Below are positions 33,421-43,474 of a stretch of 64,000 bases of DNA, in pieces. The notes under the pieces are model-generated. The model was not told where the DNA came from. It was given only the letters and a program-made list of their open reading frames with translations, and did no database searches. How positions within the stretch are numbered: position 1 is the first letter of the stretch; each line of letters starts with the position of its first letter. The DNA is from Panax quinquefolius (taxonomy: Eukaryota > Streptophyta > Magnoliopsida > Apiales > Araliaceae): positions 25,826,027 to 25,890,026 of the forward strand of contig CM035170.1 in NCBI GenBank assembly GCA_020205615.1, in the 5' to 3' direction. The translations under genes were made by a program, and so were the position numbers.

Positions 33421-34300
33421 TTATGTTCTGATTCTCCCAATTCTTTTTGGCATAGGAAGAAGAACACAGTTAGATTACCCTATGCTAAGGAATTTAAAGA
33501 ACATTTAATTCCCACTAAAGCTAGGCCTATTCAAATGAGTCATGAACAGATGGAGTTATGTAAAAGTGAAATTAATGATCTTCTTAGTAAGGGTTTAATT
33601 AGACATAGTAAGTCACCATGGTCTTGTCCGACCTTACATGTTAATAATGAAGTCGAGAAAGAAGAGAGAGTCCCTCGGTTAGTCATTAATTACAAGCCAT
33701 TAAACAAAGTTTTAGAGTGGATTAGGTACCCTTTGCCCAACAAGGATGATCTCCTTGGTAGGTTAAGTGTCTCCACCATCTTTAGTAAATTTGACCTTAA
33801 GTCTGGATTCTGGCAAGTTGCTATTCATCCCGATGATAGGTACAAAACTACATTCACCACTCCGTTCGGACACTATGAATGGAATGTTCAGTCATTTGGA
33901 CTTAAAAATGCACCCAGTGAATTTTAGAATATTCTTAATAATATTTTGAATCCTTTCAGTCATTTTATTATTGTTTACATCGATGATATCCTTGTATTCT
34001 CCAAGACTATTGAAGAGCATATTAAACATTTGAATTCTTTCTTTAAAATAGTTAAAACCAATGGTCTTGTCCTTTCCCCTTCCAAGTGTAGTCTATTTCT
34101 GACTAAAGTCAGGTTTCTCGGGTTAATCCTCTATCATGGACTCACGCGGCCAATTGACAGAGCTATTCAATTCGCCAACCGATTTCCAGATAAGATTACC
34201 GACAAAACTCAGCTATAGAGGTTTCTTGGCTCGCTCAATTATATTGGCAAGTCTTACAAGAATCTCAAGAAGATTTATAAGCCACTTTTCTAGCGCTTAC
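33421..34300 (+). pseudogene. Provirus reverse transcriptase
   Basis: A caulimovirid-type RT: a VINYKPLN segment near 33684, FSKFDLKSGFWQ with the first catalytic Asp near 33784, FGHYEWNVQSFGLKNAPSEF (33865-33924), and YIDDILVFSKT with both catalytic Asp near 33976. TAG codons at 33925, 34216 and 34291 break it. All three fit CAG-to-TAG changes. Catalytic residues are otherwise present. Confidence 0.88.
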
Positions 34301-34800
34301 AAAGTAATCCACCTCCATGGACTGACATTCATACTTCTGTCGTCCAACAAGTTAAAAAATATGTTAAGGTATTGCCCTGCCTTGGCATTTCAAATGATGT
34401 AGCATTCAAAATAGTTGAAACTGATGCCTCTGACATTGGATTCGGTGGCAAACTCAATCAAAAGTTAACTCCTTCTTTAGATGAACAAATTGTTCATTTC
34501 CATTCTGGCGCATGGAATCCTACACAGTTAAAATACAGTACTATTAAAAAGGAAATTTTATCCCTAGTTCTATGTATTAAAAAGTTTTAGAGAGATTTAT
34601 TAAATTAGAAATTTTTAGTTAGAATAGATTGTAAGTCAGCAAAATTTATTCTTGAAAAAGATGTTGAAAATGTCGCCTCTAAGCATTCATTCGCTAGATG
34701 GCAAACTATTTTAAGTATTTTCGATTTTGATATTGAATACATTAAAGGTAGTAACAACTCAGTTCCTGATTTCCTCACCCTTGAGTTCCTTAACATAGGT
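34301..34800 (+). pseudogene. Provirus RNase H domain
   Basis: VETDASDIGFGGKL near 34411 carries the first catalytic Asp. The WNPTQLKYSTIKKEI segment near 34515 is typical of caulimovirids, DCKSAKF near 34628 the next, and a final GSNNSVPDFL near 34750 ends the domain. TAGs at 34588 and 34606 interrupt it. There is no integrase downstream, as expected for a pararetrovirus. Confidence 0.85.
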
Positions 34801-35023
34801 ACTTACGCAAAGACAACATGAGTCGTGAGGAGGATCATCTTCGGTGGTAGCTCTGGCGGTCGATTAATCGATCGAAAGGAACTATTCCTCATCCGATTTT
34901 AATAAATTCCAGGTGTGCAGTGTAGTCCCCAGCCCTACTCCTCGATTCTCTCTAGTCATTGGCCAAGTATGATATTTTTTTGTTAGTCAATCCCAAGCTA
35001 CCTCATCAAAACCTAGTCACCCA

Positions 35024-35902
35024 GTGTCTGATTATCGTCAGATTTTTGATCAGCACTTATTCCATATTGAGTTACCTATGAAACCCAAGAATGACCCAAT
35101 TCAATTGGCTGCCCAGTATTTTCCTACTGGATGGCATTTCCTCCCTCTTGCTCCTTATAAATCACTTGTGTATTATAGGGATATCCTTATTGAAATAGAG
35201 TCAGTCTTCATTGAACCAATTTATGCCAACGATGATAAATCAAAGCTCCTTTATCATTCGTTGTATATTAAACAAGTTCTCAATCTGTCCGATTGGGGTA
35301 GTCATCCATCAGATCTCAAGTCACTTTTTAATCACACTAGCTCCTTTTGCTATTATGATTATATTGAGGCTTGGCATAAAATTATGCTTCATCAAAATGA
35401 AGATCATAGTCATTCGTAGTTTTTTCAGTTCGACCACAAGTTCAAAAGTCAATTCCCCAAATGGTTTATCCTTTGGTGGACAAGCTATGGTTTGTGCCAT
35501 GATATTTTCCCCAAACCTCTCCTTGCCCAGTTAGAACATTTTTGTCATCACAGTAATTATCATTCCAAATATGAGGAAATTCCAGTCTTCCTTATATTCT
35601 ATAGTAAATATAAAATCCCTTGGATTCTTAAATGGCAATATGTTGTTTTCGCTACCCAAGAAGTCATAGTATTTCAGTCTCCGTCGTCCTTAGGTATTCG
35701 GACAGCACAGACTTGTCTTTCCCCTATTTCTCATGTCTCTCGCCATTTTTTCATTAAATGGTGGGATAAATTTGGTGTTGATAGAATAGTTGGCCAAGTT
35801 CAAAAAGAATTTTCGCCTTCTCCTTTATTGACTCCTCCAGTAACCACTCCTTCAGTTACCACGGCCCTTGCCGTTGCATCTTCGATAAAAGCAGATCACT
35901 AA
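35024..35902 (+). pseudogene. Provirus second ORF (unknown function), one internal TAG
   Basis: From ATG 35024 (MSDYRQIFDQ) to TAA 35902 the frame stays open for 292 codons except one TAG at 35417. It is thus the best-preserved viral ORF. It contains several Trp-rich segments (FPTGWHFLPL, KWFILWWTSYG, FIKWWDKFGVDR) and a Pro/Thr/Ser-rich tail. It lies after RNase H, where florendovirus-like elements have a second ORF without assigned function. Weaker coding traces continue in other frames to about 36160. I cannot assign a role. Confidence 0.65.
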
Positions 35903-36511
35903 GGCAATTTGATAAGTCAAAAGAAAAATCAGTTGTTCCTCCTTTTTTTGATGAAGTTACTAACGTTTCTAGTTACTCCAGCTCTCAGTTAAGGCGTCTT
36001 GCAGATGCCATTCATATGAGACTTAACCAATTACACGAAGAATCGAAAAGCTTCTTCTACCGGTCGGAGGAGAAAATTCTAGTCAAAATCTTGATGACGA
36101 AGGTGAAGGTGATTGTGATCCCTATGGCATGATCAGTCTTCAGGATGCTCAAGATCCATTTTCTTGAGTCCCGTAGTAACCAATCAAGGTGTGTTGATGT
36201 TATCAGCCGCCATCATAGCCTCAATCACCAAAGACTGCCTCCCCGTAGCCTCGGTCAACCCAAGACTTGCCCCGGCGAAGATAGTCGTGACATCTTACGC
36301 TTTTCCACCAAAAGCAGCGGCAATCAATCGAAGCATCATTACAGTCGCATTAGTCAAAGAGGCGTCTCGCTTTTCATCAAAAGCGGTTTCTTTTCCTTTT
36401 ACTTTAGTAAACTATTTTTTACTTGTACTTTTTACTTTAGTAAAATGTTTCTTACTTTTACTTTACCCTAGTTATTGTAATAGTAATTTTGGAATAGTTC
36501 ATTTCCTTGTT

Positions 36512-36704
36512 CTATAAAAGGAAATCGAATTCATTTGGTTTAGGGAGACTTAGAAAGACTTAGTGTTCTTTCTCTGATAATTCTTTAGCCTCAACCGCTG
36601 TTTAGCCTACTTAAACCCTCTTCATCTAATGTTCTTATTTCAGTAAACTTGTAAGTCATTTTAATTGTTCATCTTGTAAATAGTTTGAGTCATTATCAAT
36701 AAAA
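36512..36704 (+). promoter_or_regulatory. Provirus pregenomic RNA promoter and polyadenylation signal
   Basis: CTATAAAAGG at 36512-36521 is a good TATA box in the intergenic region after the second ORF. An AATAAA at 36699-36704 lies about 150 bp after the expected start. Caulimovirids place both here and read the AATAAA only on the second pass round the circle. Confidence 0.65.
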
Positions 36705-36782
36705 CTGTTTTTATTTAGTAATTTAATTGTGTTTGTATGCGCACTTGTTCTTCTCTCTTTATATTCTCCTTCCGCCCTCTAA

Positions 36783-36795
36783 TGGTATCAAAGCC
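36783..36795 (+). other. Provirus primer binding site (right copy)
   Basis: TGGTATCAAAGCC, an identical copy of 29056-29068. It is followed within 12 bp by the TA repeat of the O LTR arm, so the integrated copy ends just past the PBS. Confidence 0.75.
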
Positions 36796-36802
36796 ATTTT
36801 AA

Positions 36803-36833
<31 letters not shown>

Positions 36834-37076
36834 AACGAATAAACGCACCGAATATAAAATCCAGGCTCATCGAATAGAGTCCGACACAGTTCATATATAT
36901 ATAAATGTATATATATATATATATTAAAGCAGAAAACGCACCAAACCAAAGCCTAGGCTCATCGAACAAAGTTTGACACATAGTTAATATATATAAATGT
37001 AAATATAGATATATTAAAGCAGTAAACGCACCTGACCGAAGTCTAGGCTCATCGAACAAAGTTCGACACACAGTTA

Positions 37077-37146
<70 letters not shown>

Positions 37147-37296
37147 GCGATAAATGCACTGCATCAAGTTCAGGCTCATCGAACAAAGTTCGACACACGA
37201 TTAATATATATAAATGTAAATATATGTATATTAAAGCAATAAGCGCTCGCAGCAAGAAGTTCAGGCTCAATCGAGGCATAACTCGATAATGTTAGT

Positions 37297-37349
<53 letters not shown>

Positions 37350-37651
37350 TAGGAATTAAACCACAGATAGAGAAGTGGGGAAAAAGCAAACAACACGACT
37401 CTTAACGTGTAGAAGGGTGTGTGCAAAGATGAAGAGAAAGACTCTAAAGTGTGTGAGAAGGCTTACAGCTGAGTGCCAAAAAAGGCTTCTATATCTTTAG
37501 AGTGGGTAAACACTGGCTTTTGTGGGTACAAAAGAGGCTATATATGAGCTCACAGGTGTTTAAAATGGGAAAATACACTATATAGGGCGAGTGCAGAGCG
37601 AATGGAGCAGGGTTTCCCCGTCTTTTTCTCTTAGAAAATTAGCACCCCAAG

Positions 37652-37669
37652 CCCTCTATTTATAGAGGG
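37652..37669 (-). promoter_or_regulatory. TATA palindrome, right arm of O
   Basis: Reverse complement of 19267-19284, unchanged: CCCTCTATTTATAGAGGG. The TATAAATA core reads on the minus strand. Confidence 0.7.
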
Positions 37670-38044
37670 AGGAGCTGCAGGTCTACCTGCGGCTGCCCAG
37701 GGTACGCCGGGCAGTGTGGGTCCCGCCTTGTCGAAGTACGTACGCGTTGTTCGCTCGGTTGCTCGGTCGCTCATAACTTTCAATTCGGGAGTCTGATGAA
37801 AGCGTGCCATACCATTCCAGAAAGCTCTTTTCGAGAGATACACAATGACATATGATTTGACCTTTTTTGATTCTAGGAAGATGTGTCCATGACCGAAATG
37901 GCATTCCTAGGTTTCCGTCAGGCAATCCGGTGAGCCGTTTTGTGTAGTTTACGCTCCAGAGTTTAGATATCGCTCTTGTGGGACTTCCTTTGAAGTATTT
38001 TGAGTTGAATTGATTGTATTTGATTTGAAGTGAAGTTGAGTTGG

Positions 38045-38375
38045 CAAAATGACCATTTTGCCCCTCCTGGGGTTATCTCCGGTTTCGGCGCGATTGTAGC
38101 GATCATTTTCGTGGTTATCTCTGAGGTTGACTTGATGTTGTCTTTGACTATCCTCAGGGTTATCTCTGAGGTTGGCTTGACCTCCTGGGGCTATCTCCAG
38201 GCTTTGATCTTGATCTCTGGGGTTATCTCCGAGGTTGAAACTGACTTTCCGGGATTATCTTGAGTTTGGAACACGATTTCCGGCTATCTCGGGGTTAAGC
38301 TGGATCTCCCAGGGTTATCTCCGGGGTTTGAAGTTGATGTCGCAGTCCTCCAGGGTTATCTTTAGAGTGGTAAAA
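38045..38375 (-). repeat. Hairpin array, right arm of O
   Basis: Mirrored copy of the array at 18628-18917. On the plus strand the cores read GGTTATCT. Examples with intact stems are CCTCAG/CTGAGG at about 38153-38172 and CCTGG/CCAGG at about 38183-38200. Several other stems have lost one side here while the left arm keeps both. Confidence 0.78.
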
Positions 38376-38439
38376 AGAAGCTTTTGCCCTCCTACATGGT
38401 TAGTAACAGGAGAAGAAAATTTCGAGTGTCTACAGCAGC

Positions 38440-39123
38440 CGTGTAAATAACTTATCGAAACCATACCTTGCATTACATTCTGGATCTTCATATTGGATGA
38501 TTGTTTAGTTGGTTGACACGGCGGAGTTGACTCTGCGATAACTAGTTTTCCACTTCCCCCTTTGCTTTCACTTTCTTTTCCTACCGCTTTCTTGGGGCAA
38601 CCTCGAGCCAAGTGCTCCGTCAATCCACACGTGAAGTAGGCTCCCTTTCTTGGTTTTGAACATTTTGGTCCAATGTGATCCTTCGAGCCACAATTAAAGC
38701 ACACCCTCTTTCCCTTCAAACAAACACCTACATATTTCTTTCCGAAGTTACTACACGCCTCCACCTTCTTCTTTTCATTCCCTTGCTGATTTTCACCGTT
38801 AATATTATTGTCCCACTTTTTTTTACAAGCGTTACCGGTATGACTATCACCCACCTTATCATCTTCACTCTTCTTTCCCCTCTGCTCTTGATTGTATGCC
38901 AGCGTATTACCTTCCCCGTCTACATCAATCGTTCTCTTCAACCTATTGTAAACGAATTAGGTTGGAACATCGAGATTTGATTATACATCCAGAAATTCAG
39001 TTGATTTTTCAGTGCTCCCACCAGCAAATTCACCAATTGTGGCACTGGATTTGTGTTAGCTTCCCTATCATATGCATTTTCCTTGGGGCTCTGTTGACGA
39101 TGTTGTCTTCTTCTAGGCGGTAT
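38440..39123 (-). pseudogene. Element C gag remnant with zinc knuckles
   Basis: The start codon is ATA (39123) followed by PPRRRQHRQQSPKE, so the ATG is lost. After LLVGALKNQ the middle of capsid is deleted and the frame rejoins at WMYNQISMFQ. Downstream are a basic linker and a nucleocapsid with three zinc motifs: CSNFGKKYVGVC (mutated CX2CX3HX3C), CFNCGSKDHIGPKC (intact CCHC) and YFTCGLTEHLARGC (first Cys lost). It ends at the O insertion and continues in 18561-17051. Confidence 0.8.
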
Positions 39124-39529
39124 CTTACTGTTTAAAACTTGAACTATTAGATCATCGTTCATCCACACATTAACATTTTCAAACTTATCTTAACCACTTA
39201 TAGATAACACATAATATATCTTAATAAATAATGATAATACTTATTTATTTATTATACCACACATAACAAAATAGCCTCGCTGCTATTTATATTATTTATC
39301 CCGAAATAATAAAATTCTAGGATCACTTCATCATATCCCACTATTTAATTCAAAAGATAGGACTTACTTTTTATTAATTTTCATCGTGATTTATACAATC
39401 TTAATGTTTTTCCTTGCAATCTACAAGAACATTCCACATTGTACAACTTCATTGCGCTCTTGTTACATGATACGAATCATTGACGACCCATCACATACCA
39501 AAGATAAATCTCAACCTATACATAAAATA

Positions 39530-39790
39530 GAATACTAAATTCTAAGCCCCATCATTCGCTTGGCCTTCTTCAACTTGTCTTCAACACAATCTATGTGTTT
39601 AGAAGCCTCCACCCATGCGTTTTCAGCTCTCGCACGCTTTCCCAATACCAACCATACTCAGACTATACGAACTTCTCAGGCTCCCAATCCTTATCATCGT
39701 TCATCACTTATTCTGACAACGAAGTTTTTAATAATTGCTACAACTTGATATGTATAATACTCACTACTCCTAAGTACTCACGAGCACATA
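39530..39790 (-). pseudogene. Remnant of the leader ORF in element C
   Basis: On the minus strand about 39655-39545 translates as GKRARAENAWVEASKHIDC followed by EDKLKKAKRMM. It matches KRARAEDIWMKATQ...KKAK of element A's leader ORF and the corresponding stretch in F. It sits between PBS (39903) and gag (39123), as in the other two. The rest is eroded. Confidence 0.5.
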
Positions 39791-39890
39791 AGTCATTAAC
39801 ACATAAGCACATAGAGTTTATCACCTATATGTTCTCGATCTCCTATAAGGTTATAGACTAAGGTTTCCCCACCTAAGGGTTATAACCTAA

Positions 39891-39903
39891 GGCTCTTATA
39901 CCA
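39891..39903 (-). other. Primer binding site of element C
   Basis: Minus strand TGGTATAAGAGCC, three bases from the LTR edge. It is an initiator tRNA-Met-type site with one change. Confidence 0.72.
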
Positions 39904-39906
39904 ACT

Positions 39907-42900
39907 TATGACATCCCCAAATTCGGGCACTTCAATCCCACAGATTTAGTGTTCACGGTCCAATTAAATCATAACTAACTACCCATATCCAAAGGATAAA
40001 ATTAAACTCAAAAGTTTAAACAATCAATCTCCCATTAAAGGGTTACATAATCTAAAATTAATTCCAGGTCATCTAACCTTTATTACAATCATCAGCGGAA
40101 AATTATAACATGATCATAATTAAATCTATTACATAAACTTCATAAATAAAAGATAAATTAAACTTTGTCGTCTAATCAAACACTTTGTCCTTGCCCTTGC
40201 TTGTAGAAAACTCTTCAAATTTCTTAACTTCATTTGCATTATTTTGAGCAAGAGTGAGCAAACAATTGCCCACAAGAAGGATAATATACAATAACGTTTG
40301 ATGAATGATAATTAACTGAGCTTTCAATGGTAAATATTCTTACCGGAACAATAAACTTTAATTCAACAACTATGAGTTCAAAGGAATAATGAACGTTTAT
40401 GTTAACAATAGATATCAACATCAAAGAATACACTGAGGGTCACAAGACCACGAACTATACTCTAGGTTTCAAGTATTTCTACTTTAACCTTTAACAGTCT
40501 AAAAGACTATAATCATCATCTATGTCCTAGGTTAGCATGTGTTTCTATTGTAACCTTTAACAGTCTAAATGACTATATGGACCATCATTCCGTACTCCAG
40601 GTGATCAGCCCTTTGTACTATGTATTGCGCAAATATTTTAACGCTATTGCGTAGTTCTAAAATAATACCCTAATATAGGGTTGTTCATCACAGCTTAGAT
40701 TATCAGGTTCCGAACCAAATAAAGTTTGGTTGGGAATTAACTTCAAAGGAATTCTAGATCTTTAGAATGCTCATCAACCAAGTACTGGTTGAATCAGATA
40801 GAGACCAATAACTATTCAAGAGTTTGATTATAATATCTTCATGAACAAGGTATATCGATTAATCAATAAGAGCTAGAGTACTAACAGTTTCTAAATTGAA
40901 CAAATGTTATCATCGACAACATGCTTTCAAAATTGTGTGAGTACATAAGCAAACCAAATGAAGTTTGGTTTGGGTTGACTTCAAGGTAATTTAGAGTTTA
41001 GAACATTCATCAACTAAGGTTTAGTTGAATTGGTAAAGAATCACTAGGAAACTTAGAGTTCGGTACAATAATGTAAGATAATACAATGACATTGGAGAAC
41101 GAAGATCAAACAACACTTATTCGTAGCTGAATAAACACATTTCTTACAACAAAATTACATGACTTTGAATAGCCAAAGTAATCTAGTTTGAAATAAACAA
41201 ATAAAGATTAACTAACTTGTTCAACGATAAATGAGGGTTAAAGAACTCGCATGACAATAAATCGTTAAACAAGAGATTAGAGATAGAGAATTTGAATAAG
41301 TATAACATAACAGTGAAAAGTAACCTTACTGAATAATAAAGTAGCAAAGGTTAGGGAACTTGCCTCTTGTGTAAGTTATACAATTATAATTCACGTACTC
41401 CAATAACCTACACATACCATTAGGAATATCACATCAATTAGCTACATACATTAACCTCATAGATTTATTTCTCATCTTAGTTAAGTTATATCCTTTAGTT
41501 TAAGGTCTATCCATAATATTAAACCACATAACATGAATCTGAAAACTCACTAACATCTACATAAGACTTTTAACATCCAAATCAAATTTTTAACTCTTAT
41601 TAATCAATACTACACTTCTCCTTAATCGAACTTGAATTTCAACCAAGTATTTAAGTCTTCCTAGGATTCAATGGTTTTATATTAATCACCTTCCATATCT
41701 TAGTGCTCATTTCAAAAATCACAAGTGTTAACATCACAAGACTTATGAACTATTCATTGTATACATTAAATTCTAACATATCACGCTCATAGCTTATAAT
41801 TCATTTTACAAAGTCAAAATTATCAATGATATGGTACTGAATGAACCTCTTTGATACATGTTTGACACCTTAACACAACCTTAGAAGCCACTGTCCCAGG
41901 TCTATAGCAATAGTAGAAGAAGCATACCGCCTCGAGATCGATTGTATGGGGCAATTGCAAGCATCATACCACAACGCAATTATGAATTTTTAGCCTTGGC
42001 ACCAAGCCAGTAATGCTATTTGGTGGTGCATGACAGAGACAGAGGTAGAGGTAGAGACGGCTATAAACAGTAGCCAACTTTAGCCCAACAAACACGAATT
42101 TCACCCACTAAATAGTAATATTAACACATACAATTGATATAAAACTATCATAAACATGTTTCCTCACATATTCATCAATATAGAATAATTTAACAACAAT
42201 TTTAACTAATTTAATTTCTTAAATTTCATGTTTTTACACAAAACTCAATTTTTTTGACATTCTCTATAGAATTCATCAGTGTGATCACAATTCTTGTCCA
42301 AATCACTTCATTCAAACTATGTTCTCTTAGTTTCTTAATGGACTAGCATAATCAAGACTCAATTTACAGATTATCATACAAATTGACCAACAAATTTTTG
42401 TACTTTAATAAACCATAAGAAAAATATTCACTGTAAACACTTTCTTCCTTTTTAACCGTAATTAGCATCACAAATTCTTATCTAAATACCATTTCTAACA
42501 TCACAATTACCCACAAAGGCAACAACTCAATTCATATAACAACAATTCAAGGAAATTGAATTCACAAAAACTTGGAAATTATGTCGTAAAACATATATAT
42601 ATATCATATATATATAATAATAATAAGGTTATGTAAATACATTCTCTTGCCTTGAATAATCCTTGCAACCCCCAATAGTTTCTATGGAATTTTCAAACTT
42701 TTCCTCTCAAACCCTCTCTATTTTCTCTCAAGCTTCTCTGCAAACTTTTTCTCTCTTTCCCAGTATAAGCCAAAACGTTACGTAACATAAAAGAGACTCA
42801 CCCAACTTATGTAACTGCGGTATACTTATTATTATACTAATTACATATCAGTTATAAATATATTTTATATTTATTATTTGATTTATTTAATTTATATTAT

Positions 42901-43459
42901 TATTATAATTAAAATTCAAAATTTAAATATCCAAAAGCCATAAGGCTTTGTTTGGAAAAACTCTTTAAAATTAAAGACTTAATATATATTTAAGCCATGT
43001 TTGGTAAAAACTAAATTAAACTCCTTTAATTTATTCTAAACAAACAATTTAGTTTATAATTTATAATCACACATTATTTATTTGGATTTCCATATCCACA
43101 ATAATCAAATAAATTAATTATACATACTATATTTTAAATAAATATTCCACTTAAACAAATATCACAAAATTATATTCTCATTATAATTTTATTTAATAAT
43201 TTTAACATACCATCTTAAATTATTAAATCAAACAAAAATATAACATCTCATGTTATCTTATAACTCTCTAACTATAAATTAATTAAGAATATTATCTAAT
43301 AAATTTAATTCATAAATATTTACTAATAATAACCACATCAATATAATACTTATTTAATTTAAGAAATACTTTAAATTACAAAACAATAACTTCATCAATA
43401 AAATATTTATTTAATTTAATAAATATTTTAAATTACACATAAAATCTTAGATTGTTACA
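39907..43459 (-). mobile_element. LTR shared by elements C and D, about 3.55 kb
   Basis: Left edge TATGACATCCCC (from TGTGACACCCC) next to a PBS. Right edge ATTGTTACA next to a PPT. It shares with the A, S and F LTRs the GATCAGCCCTTTGTACTA region (40608) and the AT-rich U3. It has internal sequence on both sides: leader/gag of C on the left, chromodomain of D on the right. No ORF of note. Confidence 0.75.
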
Positions 43460-43474
43460 TCTTTCCCTCTATAC
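43460..43474 (-). other. Polypurine tract of element D
   Basis: Minus strand GTATAGAGGGAAAGA abutting TGTAACAATC. The next bases (AATCCTTGT, GGGAACAG) parallel the segment beside A's PPT at 331-350. Confidence 0.65.

Larger units (their letters stand above)
28245..36805 (+). mobile_element. Endogenous caulimovirid-like provirus V (broken)
   Basis: An 8.5-kb block in the TA microsatellite of an O LTR arm. It encodes, in plus order, movement-protein, coat-protein, aspartic protease, RT, RNase H and a second ORF. There is no integrase. Two copies of a tRNA-Met-type PBS (29056, 36783) delimit 7727 bp, the size of a circular caulimovirid genome. Left of the first PBS are an inverted and a direct duplicate of internal pieces. 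Gene order, the second ORF and insertion into TA repeats resemble the florendovirus group of endogenous pararetroviruses. That placement is from memory and needs a tree. All ORFs are interrupted. Confidence 0.85.
18562..38434 (-). mobile_element. Ogre/TatIV-type element O with inverted LTR arms, carrying a nested provirus
   Basis: The whole 19.9-kb block is bounded by an exact 5-bp duplication, GCAGC (18557-18561 and 38435-38439). The flanks belong to one interrupted older element. Both outer ends are the same LTR terminus (TGTAGACACTC inward), so the arms are inverted relative to each other. PBS (26988-26971) and pol remnants run on the minus strand, consistent with the right arm as 5' LTR. 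The left arm is the flipped one. Gag and pol are mostly deleted. Removing the provirus (28245-36805) leaves about 11.3 kb. Confidence 0.8.
36806..38434 (-). mobile_element. Right LTR arm of element O, U3/R part
   Basis: Continues the arm interrupted at 28244. It holds mirrored TCGAAC units (36860-37290), (AT)n runs (37081-37140, 37303-37346), the promoter palindrome (37652-37669) and the mirrored hairpin array (38045-38375). It ends GAGTGTCTACA at 38434, followed by the GCAGC target duplication. Read on the minus strand it is the 5' LTR start of element O. Confidence 0.88.

Noticed and set aside
36145..36517. Plus-strand ORFs of 108 and 117 codons in overlapping frames
   Set aside because: They overlap each other and the viral intergenic promoter region; at most they are degraded end of the second viral ORF.
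18562..38434. A large DNA transposon with 2.8-kb terminal inverted repeats
   Set aside because: The arms have LTR features (TG...CA ends, TATA box, adjacent tRNA-type PBS) and the interior holds Ogre-type RT and integrase remnants, not a transposase; the 5-bp duplication fits Ty3/gypsy integration.
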